Shown: positions 36,231 to 46,158 of the stretch, in pieces
Layout: every line of letters starts with the position of its first letter
How positions within the stretch are numbered: the first letter of the stretch is position 1
DNA from: Antitrichia curtipendula
Lineage: Eukaryota; Streptophyta; Bryopsida; Hypnales; Leucodontaceae
Length of the DNA: 64,000 bases
Reading direction: 5' to 3'
Assembly: GCA_951230915.1 (NCBI GenBank)
Contig: OX579635.1
Location: forward strand, 11,842,001-11,906,000
Notes under the pieces: generated by a model
Database searches by the model: none
Seen by the model: only the letters and a program-made list of their open reading frames with translations
What the model was told of the DNA's origin: nothing
Made by a program: the position numbers and the translations under genes

Positions 36231-37618
36231 CATCACAAAGTTCCTTTGTCACGAATTGTCACTAGTAATTGTACGATTATTGTCAGGCATTGCTTTCATG
36301 TTACATTTATTCATTAAAAAATATTATTACAACACGATATTTCCATTCAGGACTACAATGTGGTTTAAGCATGTTATTCATATTTGAATTTGAAATGTTG
36401 AAGTTGCACGATAACTATGTGTGACAAAATCTGTATGACTTCAGTGTTTTAGCGATGAGTGACTGATATCGTGCAACATTAGCGCTTATTTTAGACATAT
36501 AAAATTAGTGCAATAATCATACAACATCATGTCTATGCATAGTTATTGTACTAGCATTGCATTTTTTTATCTTTCACGATTTTAGTACTAAGCCAATTGA
36601 AAAGCAGGAACTGTGTTCAAAGTAGAAAATCAGACCTCATTTAGGCATAGTAGAATAAATATTTTAAAAAAAACTTTGAACTAAAACAAGTTGTAAAATT
36701 AAGTTGAGTTTCATTTCCAAAAATTCATTTGACATTTCAATATTCCACTCAAAAGTTATGGACAAGTTTCAAAGAAGATGTTTAAAAATGTCAAAAACAA
36801 TTCCTTTCAAACGCCTCTCTGAAATTTGTCTATAATTTTTGATTGGAGGCTTGAAATCTCAAGCCGATTTTTGGAGATGAAACTTAACTTGATTTACCAA
36901 AATTTTTTAGTTTGAAGTTTTTTTCAAAAAACTAATATACTATGCCTAAATGAGGTCTGGAATTTTAGTCTTAACTCAATTCCTACGTTTTGACAATGAG
37001 CGGTGCAACTCTCATTTTCTAATTATCCCATATCGTTTGAGTGCTCACTGGATTTCAAAATAAAAGGGATCTCCCCACTCACATTTCTCATCATCTGCCA
37101 GTCAGGTGGTTCCTTCACTACGTCTCCAAGTGTCTTGGCGGCCTACTAATGGATTAAACTGAAGCTAGGATTTGATGGCTATTAGATTATGTACAATTAA
37201 TCAAGTCATGATAAATAAAATTCAAGAAATTTAATGAAGTAAAAAATTATTGTTAATTAGATTGGTGATCTTCATTTGAACATTGACAATAATTTTTTCA
37301 ACATTTATACCAGTTAATAAGTTTATTGCAATGCAAACGGCAGTGACATTATTGTCATGGATTTTTCGTGTATTTCAACACACAGAAAATGCACAGCAAA
37401 GATAATAAATTTTCATGCATAAATTGTATCTTTTGCGCACTTGTGATGAATTTAAAGAAGTTACATAGTTAATACTAATTACAAAGTAGTACCAATTTTT
37501 TGCAGAAATCGTGTGCATTGTAATGATGCGATAAGTTGTAAATTATTGTACGCATCCATGAAATAACAGTAACCATGCAATATTCATTGTCAATCTGTAG
37601 GTTCTAAATTTTGTGATG
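36231..37618 (+). mobile_element. 1.39-kb TIR element, left inverted copy
   Basis: Starts CATCACAAAGTTCCTTTGTC and ends TTCTAAATTTTGTGATG, so it has its own CATCACAAA termini. It is an inverted near-copy of 41,531-42,919. It contains a foldback MITE (about 36,600-37,020) in the same relative place as its partner, so that insertion preceded duplication. No ORF of note and no transposase. Confidence 0.85.
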
Positions 37619-37940
37619 TTGGACCCAAGAGCATCCTTTTTCCTAGATATTAAATACACAATCTTAATGTATGCAATTGAAACATAAAAGTCCATATGAG
37701 CTGAGAACCTGCTATTAGTTTGGGTTCACCTAGAAATAAAATAATACTCTAAAATTTATAACTTATAACTCATTCATATGGTGTCCAAATAATGCATGCT
37801 AAAATGTGTTGGAATCCTCTTTGAGTTGCCAATAAAATCTAAAAAAAATAATTTATGACCAATCAATAGTAACTATGCTCATAGTTAGAAGTGCCCATAC
37901 CTTATTTTTTTCAAAACCTTTGAAGAATTTTGGAACATGA

Positions 37941-38147
37941 TTATGAAATCGTACCACCTGCTTCTACTTGCCAGTTGTACATGATTTTACAACCCCTACC
38001 AATAAACCTATGTTGAGAAGCTATTGGCCTAGTAGCGTAAGAACCGCTGTGAAAGGATAATTCCATAATTTCGCAATAACGAACTGCTTCAAACGTCCTC
38101 ATCAGCAATAACATGACGCCGGAATTGGACACAGTGGTCCATTCCAA
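37941..38147 (-). pseudogene. possible gene fragment between the inverted arms
   Basis: A higher-GC island (about 37,935-38,170) in AT-rich DNA has an open minus frame with non-repetitive residues (SNSGVMLLLMRTFEAVRYCE). There are no clear splice sites and no recognised domain. It may be host sequence captured between the two TIR elements. Confidence 0.3.
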
Positions 38148-38589
38148 GACAGCTCGTGAGTCTTCATTCGGCGTGTTTTTTTAGGGTTCTCTGTTTGGGA
38201 GTTTCTACACACAGTTCCATCGTAAATATCTTTACTTGTGTAAAGCTGCATCTCGAACTTCCTATGTGACTGAATGTCCATTTTTGTTGTACAAAATCCG
38301 TTGGTTCATACAAACGTACGGATTACGTGGGCTTCGCAGTGTCCCATTCGCACGTAAACGACATCCATTATGACAATACATATATCGTGTCTCTTCTGTG
38401 TATATTACCATCGTGTTAATGTTGCACGGAAACCGTACGTAATCAATTCCGTGCGGATTCAGTGTCTAAGTAATGCTTGACGAAAGCGTCACTGATTACG
38501 TCCTGAATCAACTTGTATGGAATCCGTACGACATGGACACCGATTTAAGGCATTTCTTAAAAATTTGAAAGGAAAATTGTGAATTTCTT

Positions 38590-39100
38590 TTGCAAAAAAG
38601 AGCAGTTTTTAACATTGTTAAAAATGTCCGCAGTCCTCTTTGAAAAAAGAACAGCTCCTAACCATCATGATTTTGTAAAAAATAAAAAAAAAATTGAAAA
38701 CTTTTACAAATATTTTTCTAAAAATACATAAAAGCTTACATATTGTACTGCAAAAAAAAATTGAAAAAAAAAGGTTTTAACATCACTAAAACTATCCAAA
38801 GTTCGACTTCGAAAAAATGCAACTCCTAGCCGTTAGAATTTTGTCAAAAGAAATAATTTTCAAATTTTTCAAATTTTTTTTTAGACATAAAAAAATGCTT
38901 GCCTTACATAAACCAAAAGGAAACTGAAAAAAAGAAGTTTTTTACATTGCCAAAAGTATCCAAAGTCTAGTGTGGAAAAAACAAAACTTTCAAGTATCTC
39001 AATTTCGTAAAAAATAAATCACAAAAGTTTTGAATTTTTTTGGGATGCACCAAAGAGCCAACACAGTTGAATGTAAAAAAAGAATAAATTCTTTTTAATT
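38590..39100. repeat. three degenerate tandem units of about 170 bp
   Basis: Units beginning near 38,598, 38,772 and 38,936 each carry TTTTTAACATT..-like, AAA.TATCCAAAGT(C/T)..-like and AACT(C/T)CTAGCC-like blocks, followed by AT-rich tracts. Strongly diverged. Confidence 0.5.
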
Positions 39101-39299
39101 TTTGATTTTTTTTTAAATGGCAAAAGAATCCCCAAGAACAATGAATAGTTTTAAGTGTGAAAAAATCCACAACCATTTCAACAAGTGATTCATCACTTAG
39201 TGCTGTAGTATGTTGGTTAAGAATAACCTTTGTAAATGTGAGATTGTCCATTTAAAATTGGGCAACTGATAGTGGGCGCAGTTTAGAACATTCCAAATT

Positions 39300-40345
39300 G
39301 GACAAAAAAACAAATTTTTTTTGATTTGGCACAAGTGAACAAAATGGTTAAATTTTTTTTTGATTCGGATAGTACAGTAGGGTACAACTCATTTACAAAT
39401 TGCCTATTGTGCCATTCAATTTTCTTTGCATAGAATAGAGAAAAATTGGATTTTTTTTGTCTTACATAATTAATACTCAATTCTTGTGCAACTCCAATCA
39501 AGCATACCAAATTTCAGTTCCAAAAATGCAAAATTTCATTTTTGATGAATTTTTAAAGCCAATTTGCATGGTTATATATAATACTTTATAGAAAACAATT
39601 GGTGATAAAAAATTTTAATTCAATTGCATAGATATGTAGGGAACATCCGTATGCACATCTTTCATATTAAAAAACATTCCCTTAAGTGACAAAAATATGA
39701 GCAAGGAAGAGTTAAATGTGAGGCATTATATACCAAACTTTGTCAAATAGATATTTCTAAATTTTATCTAGATTTTGCTATTTGAGCCGCACATTGTGAC
39801 TAACTTTATAAATGTGAACATGATGGTATAATTACTTTTCCAAAATCTACTTAAAATATAGAAATATCTATTTTACAAAGTTTGGTCATATGACGCCTCA
39901 TATAGAACTCGTCCTAGATAATATTTTTGTTATTTAAGGGGGTGTTTTTTAATATGAAAGATGTGCATATGGATGTTTCCTAAATATCTACTCAATGGAA
40001 TTAAAAAAATCATCATCAATTGTTTTCTATAAAATATCATGTATAACCATGCAAATTGGCTTCAAAAATTCACCAAAAATAGACTTTTGCATTTTGGGAA
40101 CTTCAATTTGGTATGCTTGATTGGGATTGTGTAAGAATTGAGTATTAATTATGCAAGACAAGAAATTCCAATATTTCTCTATACTATGCAAACAAAATTT
40201 GAATGGCACAATAGACAATTTGTTAATGAACAATATCTCATTGTACAACGTCCACATCAACCAAATAGTCAATTTTTTTTTTGTTCATTTTGTTCATTTC
40301 GGCTTAGAAGAGCTTCAAATTTATTTTGGCATTTGGGCAATGTTA
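39300..40345. repeat. large inverted repeat, arms about 0.5 kb
   Basis: Left arm about 39,300-39,790 and right arm about 39,835-40,345 are inverted copies around about 39,810. Paired blocks include GATGTGCATATGGATGTTTCC with its complement near 39,640, and AATTGGTATGCTTGATTG with CAATCAAGCATACCAAAT. Open frames of about 108 codons on both strands come from the symmetry. Confidence 0.8.
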
Positions 40346-40446
40346 AAATCACCAAGGTTGGAATTCTATGTAGAATGGAATTTTATTTTCAAAGTATATC
40401 ATTCACAATTCCGTATTTTTTAAATTCAGCGGACTTTGGTTGCTGT

Positions 40447-40760
40447 TTAGGCATAGTAGAATGACTTTTTTCAAAAAACTTTGAACTAACAGAAGTTGGG
40501 AAATCAAGCGAAATTTCATCTCCAAAAATCTGTTTGCAATTTGAAGTCTCCAACAATAAGTTATGAGCTAAGTTCAGAGAGGGGTTGGAATGAAAGTTTT
40601 CTTTGACATTTTTAAACACCCTCTCTGAATTTTGTCCATAACTTTTTAAGGGAAACTTCAAATTGTAAACGGATTTTTGGAAATGAAATCTGGCTTCATG
40701 TCCCAACTTTTATTAGCTTAAAGTTTTTTGAAAAAAACAATTCTACTATGCCTAAACGGC
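40447..40760. mobile_element. foldback MITE, TTTAGGCATAGTAGAAT family, copy 3
   Basis: TTTAGGCATAGTAGAATGAC at the left, GTCATT-type partner ATTCTACTATGCCTAAA at the right, symmetric around AGAGAGGG..CCCTCTCTGAA. Confidence 0.8.
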
Positions 40761-40852
40761 CACCAAAGTTTGCTGAATTAACAAAAGAAATGAAAAAAAA
40801 AATCTCCCGAAGTATACGAGTAAAATTTTAATTCTATAGCATGCGTGTGAAT

Positions 40853-41060
40853 TAGAGCATGGTGCATTGGCCAAGGTCATGACTTCCCATCTAGGAGATT
40901 GTGTGTTCGATCCTGGCCTTGGGTGGGATACCCAGCTTGGGTGGTGACTGCTGCCCAGGTAGGGTGGTGGATGCTCAGGTGGTGATGGTTGCTGCCTGGG
41001 TAGTGGTGGCTACCCGGGTAAGGGGCCTGCCCCGGGTATAAGGGGCTGAATTTTTATTTC
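40853..41060 (+). mobile_element. tRNA-derived SINE
   Basis: RNA polymerase III A-box-like GCATGGTGCATTGGCCAAGG (40,857-40,876) and B-box-like GTGTTCGATCC (40,903-40,913) lie about 30 bp apart as in tRNA-derived SINEs. A GC-rich body follows (CCCAGGTAGGGTGGTGG, CTACCCGGGTAAGG) and a T-rich tail starts near 41,048. It cannot fold into a full tRNA cloverleaf from what I see. No second copy noticed. Confidence 0.65.
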
Positions 41061-41530
41061 TTTTATTTTTAAAAATTTCTTAAATTTCTTTTCTTAAATT
41101 TTTATTTTTATTTATTTTTAAATGTGTGCAAAGTAACATTTATTCTATGAAGAAAAAACACGTTTTCAATGATCTATGAAATTGTCAAATCTGCACGATT
41201 ATAATGCATGATTCAATGATATGGAAGTGGCACGATTTCCATTCATATCAATCTAATACATTAATCGCACGAAAGTCGTGAATTTTTTGAACGCACGGAA
41301 TCAATGCAATAGTGGTACGCATGTATGAATTCACGGAATCCGTACGACAAAAATGGACATTCAGTGCCATAGGAAGTTCGAGATGTGCATGTGCATATTG
41401 TCTTCAGTTCAATTCGATCTTTTAGGCTCTAGTGATTTCCAGTCTGTTTTCTACCTAGTTCTGATTGATTTCTAGTCTTGCGCACTAGCTAGATGACGGA
41501 CGATCGATAAAAATGGGGCCTCGGATACTA

Positions 41531-42919
41531 CATCACAAAGTTTAGAACCTACAGATTGACAATGAATATTGTATGGTTACTGTTATTTCATGGGTGCGTA
41601 CAATAATTTACAACTTATCGCATCATTACGATGCACACGATTACTGCAAAAAATTGGTACTACTTTGTAATCAGTATTAACTATGTAACTTCTTTACAAT
41701 CATCACAAGTGCGCAAAAGATACAATTTATGCATGAAAATTTATTATCTTTGCTGTGCATTTTCTGTGTGTTGAAATACACGAAAAATCCATGACAATAA
41801 TGTCACTGCCATTTGCATTGCAATAAAACTTATTAACTGGTATCAATGTTTAAAAAATTATTGTCAATGTTTAAATGAAGATCACCAATCTAATTAACAA
41901 TAATTTTTTACATCATTAAATTTCTTGAATTTTATTTATCATGACTTGATTAGTTGTATATAATTTAATGGCCATCAAATTCTAGCTTCAGTTGGATCCA
42001 TTAGTAGGCCGCCAAGAAACTTGGAGACGTAGTGAAGGAACCACTTGACTGGAAATTGGTGTGAAGTGTGAGTGGGGAGATCTTTTTTATTTTGAAATCC
42101 ATCCAGTGAGCACCCAAACGATATGGGATACTTAGAAAATAAGAGTTGCACTGCTCATTGTCGAAACGTAGGAATTGAGTTAAGACTTCAGACCTCATTT
42201 AGGCATAGTATATTAGCTTTTTGGAAAAAACTTCAAACTAAATAAAGTTGGTAAATCAGGTTAAGTTTCATCTCTAAAAATCGGTTTGAGATTTCAAGCC
42301 TCCAATCAAAAATTATATCAAACAAATTTCAGAGAGGCGTTTGAAAGGAATTGTTTTTGACATTTTTAAACATCCTCATTGAAACTTGTCCATAACTTTT
42401 GAGTGGAATATTGAAATGTCAAATGAATTTTTGGAAATGAAACTCAACTTAATTTTACAACTTGTTTTAGTTCAAAGTTTTTCTTAAATATTTATTCTAC
42501 TATGCCTAAATGAGGTCTGATTTTTTACTTTGAACACAATTCCTGCTTTTCAATTGACTTAGTACTAAAATCGTGAAAGATAAAAAAATGCAATGCTAGT
42601 ACAATAACTATGCACAGACATGATGTTGTATGATTATTGCACTAATTTTATATGTCTAAAATAAGCGCTAATGTTGCACGATATCAGTCACCCATCGCTA
42701 AAACACTAAAGTCATACAGATTTTGTTACACATAGTTATCGTACAACTTCAACATTTCAAATTCAAATATGAATAACATGCTTGAACCACATTGTAGTCT
42801 TGAATGGAAATATCGTGTTGTAATAATATTTTTTAATGAACGAATGTAACATGAAAGCAATGCCCGACGATAATCGTATGATTACTAGTGACAATTCGTG
42901 ACAAAGGAACTTTGTGATG
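41531..42919 (-). mobile_element. 1.39-kb TIR element, right inverted copy
   Basis: Inverted partner of 36,231-37,618, starting CATCACAAAGTTTAGAACCT and ending AAGGAACTTTGTGATG. TA lies on both outer sides (ACTA| and |TAGA), but the left copy does not show the same, so the target duplication is unsettled. It carries a foldback MITE at about 42,139-42,575. A shorter inner inverted block (38,230-38,300 against 41,340-41,395, GGACATTCAGT..AGGAAGTTCGAGATG) extends the symmetry inward. Confidence 0.85.
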
Positions 42920-43739
42920 TAGATGTAGCCCATGACTGGCCAGGATTACGAAGCGCTCAAGAAGAAGCTCTTGGAGACCTACTCTATGCGACCCACACTT
43001 CCGAACCCGAAAGTGAAAAGATCAATCAATTGGCATTGACTCGAAAGGTTCTGCTTCTGGGACAATCAGATTTTCGAAAAGCGAGATAGATGGATACGGC
43101 ATCAGCAACATTTTTACAACCGGATGTGCGTTAGCGGCATTGGCTATCCAAAAGAAATAGAGGCAAAACCTTTTATCCATGAGCATGAATTTCGAAAGAA
43201 CACCAGATTCGGGATTGCCAGTGCTGTAGGATCTGCAGGTCTAATGCCACCCACTGCAACTCTTGCAAGTCCATATTCTCGAATCTCAAGAGCTCCCACT
43301 ACAAGAAAACGAGTATTTTATGACTGCAAAAATATGACTGAGGATGACTGACGACTAGTTGCAGTCATATTCTTGAAGGCCAACACCTTGAGAAAAAATA
43401 TGACTGCAAAATATGATTATCAGTCATTCTTGGGCCTTCTACTTCACAAGTATACACTATACGACCATTAGGAACACCAAAGTACTTCATAGGGAACATA
43501 GGGAATATGTTTGGTGAACGCTAAGTCATATTGTTAGTCATATTTCCATGGGAGTGTCATTTTTTTTGTTTTGGGCAACCCAAGAAAAATACGGGCAATT
43601 CAAAAAAAATTGGACAAGCCATTATTTAAATTTTGAAATCCTACTCACCTATTTTTTAGGATTTTAAAACCTAGTCACCATTTTTTTAGGGTTTTGAAAC
43701 CCTAGCCGCCATTTCTTTGGGCCCTTCTTCTTTGCCTTT

Positions 43740-44040
43740 TATTGTCTCTTAGTTCATACTTGTTATTACTTCTTAGTTGTTGTCTTTTATTGTCTCTTAA
43801 TTCATACTTGTTATTGCTTCTTAGTTGTTGTCTTTTGTTGCATCTTAACTCTTGTTTCTTGTTGTTTCTTGTTGTGTCTTAGTTGTTGCTTGTTGTTTCT
43901 TGTTGTGTCTTAGTTGTTGCTTCTTGTTTCTTGTTGTGTCTTAGTTGTTGCTTCTTGTTTCTTGTTGTGTCCTAGTTGTTGCTTCTTATTTCTTATTGTG
44001 TCTTAGTTGTTGCTTCTTGTTTCTTGTTGCATTTTAACTC
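43740..44040 (+). repeat. TTGTTG-rich minisatellite
   Basis: Imperfect tandem copies of CTTGTTGTGTCTTAGTTGTT with TTTATTGTCTCTTA variants. Stop-free in one frame but plainly repetitive. Confidence 0.85.
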
Positions 44041-44323
44041 TTGCTTGTTATTATTTCTTAGTACTTGTCTATTTTTCTTCTTGTTTTTTCCATCATCATT
44101 CTTATTTTTCCTACCCTAAACTTGGGCTACATATTTTGTATTGTTGTAAGCCTTTGAAGGTTGAGCTTTGTTATTCATTCACTAAAAATTAACCTCCCAT
44201 TTCTTTAATTGTTTATGCAGGCACCAAAAGTTGAAACAAAGTCATTGGAGGCTACTTGCAACCCAATAGAGCCATCTTCACATTATTGTAAGAAATGTAG
44301 GCCTTATTGGATTTTGTGAAATA

Positions 44324-45030
44324 CTCCCTCCGTCCCAAAATGATCTTTCGATTGACCTTAGTTTCTTGTCCCAAAATGATTTTCCTATTGTGACTAGGAC
44401 AAATAGCCCGCGAAATGAATCCCCCGTATTGACATCATGACAAAAGCTACAGTAACTGGGCCCAGAGAATGAACTAAAAATTGAATGAACATGACATCGA
44501 GAAGCTCCACGACAGCTTCAACCACAAGCGATGGGTTCGGAGGTCATGGGTTGGCAGCTTCTACGAAGTCTCTGAAGGCCAAGGGTTCAGAGGTCGAAGC
44601 CAACACAGTTACCAATGAAGGTTCCGCGGCATCTATTTTAGGAGTTGTTGTTTCAGAGCAGGTGCGAAGTAATGCATGCGTGTACAAATTCTTGAGGTGG
44701 TTATTTTCAGCAAATATGCCTCACTCACAGGAAAACGCCGTGGACAGCAACAAGCGCGGGAACTACAGCTCACACCCCGGGGAAGACAGAAAACAACGCG
44801 GGAATTGAAAATTTCATTGGCTAGCGGTGCTCCTCCCAAAAGCCCTTCCAAACACACATTTTAAAGCTTCATAATTTTAATTTGATAATGAGTTTAAAAC
44901 TTAAATTTGGAGGTCAATAGGAGAGCATTGTATTCTACTTATACCTCAAAAAAAAATTAAAAAATATTGATTTTTGACCTTATTCTAGAACATTTTGTCA
45001 AAGAGGAAGATCATTTTGGGACGGAGGGAG
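44324..45030 (+). mobile_element. Stowaway-like element nested in the CACTA, with GC-rich interior
   Basis: Ends CTCCCTCCGTCCCAAAATGA and TCATTTTGGGACGGAGGGAG are exact inverted repeats with TA on both sides (44,322-44,323 and 45,031-45,032), the Stowaway/Tc1-mariner signature. At 707 bp it is long for a Stowaway MITE. Its interior (about 44,460-44,860) is richer in GC and holds a 107-codon frame, Ser/Thr/Ala-rich (SRSSTTASTTSDGFGG). This may be captured gene sequence; there is no transposase motif. Confidence 0.88.
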
Positions 45031-45179
45031 TAATTCATTGTAGTATATATGTTTTGTATTGGTGACTAATAAATGTCAATGAAGAGAGTTGATTTCCTTC
45101 TTTCTTTCTCCCTTTCTAATATGATTATTTCTTGTATATCTCTAAAATTATATATGTTCATTTTTAACTACATGGAGTC

Positions 45180-45605
45180 TTTTCCAAAATATGACTTTGT
45201 ATTTTTCAAAATATGACTGCAGTTAGTCATAAACTACCAATGACATCCATATGAACTACTACATCAATCAAAATATGACTCATAAGAGTCATATTCTACA
45301 TCATTCACAAATATGACTGTACAAAGTCATATTCTACATCATTCACAAATATGACTGTACAAAGTCATATTCTACATCATTCACAAATATGACTAACCGC
45401 AGTCATATTCCATGTTAGCCAAAATATGACTGACCATAGTCATATGCCACATTAGCCAAAATATGACTGACTGCAGTCATATTCCACGTCAGCCAAAATA
45501 TGATTGACCGCAGTCATATTCCACGTCAGCCAAAATATGATTGACCGCAGTCATATTCTACGTCAGCCAAAAAAATGACTACATGGAATCACATGCCACG
45601 TAGGA
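45180..45605 (+). repeat. CACTA subterminal palindromic array
   Basis: About ten units, mostly 36-40 bp, of AAATATGACTG....CAGTCATATTCCA followed by CGTCAGCCA or CATTCACA spacers. Each unit is a short palindrome. Similar single motifs occur at 43,320-43,430 and 45,720-45,860. In En/Spm such subterminal repeats bind the TnpA-type protein; binding here is inference. Confidence 0.8.
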
Positions 45606-46018
45606 TTTATTTTTGTTTGCCCAGGCAACTCAAAAATAAGTCAAGCCCTCAAAGATAGTCAAAGTATACGCCTTGTTGGCAAAATATGGCTAATTATGGA
45701 TAATTATACCCCCCCAAAAATATGACTGCCAATATGACTGATGTCCAAAGCGACTTGTCGGTAATGACTCATGTCAGTCATGTTGCAGTCATCTACAGTG
45801 ATTTCTGTGGCCAGTCATATTTTTTGATTTTACGACTCATTGCAGTCATATTTTGCAGTCATAAAACACTAGTTTTGTTGTAGTGTCCGCTTGCAATTCC
45901 TCTAAATTTTGTTGCTCCAAGTTCTTCCACCTCAGGAGCTCTTGGTGGAGTTGCTCCAAATTCTCCACGCTCAGGAGCTCTTTGTAATTCAGCTGCTGCT
46001 CGGCATCATAGGCCTCGT

Positions 46019-46158
46019 GGTCCATATTGTCCACGTGCGAACAAGAGCATCGACGTCCAAGAAGTAGGAGCTTGTCCCCACGCCCCGCGGTTCATATCGT
46101 CCGCGTGCGAATAAGAGCAATGACGTCCAAGAAGCAGGAGCTCGTCGACGGGAGCATC
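46019..46158 (+). repeat. 70-bp tandem duplication within the disrupted gene
   Basis: GGTCCATATTGTCCACGTGC (46,019) repeats as GGTTCATATCGTCCGCGTGC (46,089). The 70-bp period is not a multiple of three, so inclusion of both copies shifts the reading frame. Confidence 0.85.

Larger units (their letters stand above)
43297..45885 (+). mobile_element. CACTA (En/Spm-like) non-autonomous element, 2.6 kb
   Basis: Starts CACTACAAGAAAACGAG and ends AACTAGTTTTGTTGTAGTG-like (…TTTTGTTGTAGTG): the plant CACTA terminus, with 3-bp target duplication TCC at 43,294-43,296 and 45,886-45,888. Inside the ends are many TATGACTGCA/CAGTCATA motifs. No transposase frame, so it is non-autonomous. Contains the minisatellite at 43,740-44,040 and the Stowaway-like insertion at 44,324-45,030. 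Confidence 0.92.

Noticed and set aside
40857..40930. Possible tRNA gene from A- and B-box motifs
   Set aside because: No cloverleaf with an acceptor stem could be read; a GC-rich body and T-rich tail fit a SINE better.
45180..45605. Regularly spaced palindromes as a CRISPR array
   Set aside because: Plant nuclear context; units and spacers are both repetitive and belong to the CACTA subterminal region.
45846..46034. Minus-strand leucine-heptad frame (ENLEQLHQELL-like) that also stays open if the CACTA element is removed
   Set aside because: It comes from the same 39-bp repeat read backwards and stops soon after. The plus frame continues to a good donor with phase-matched exons, so plus is preferred, though not proven.
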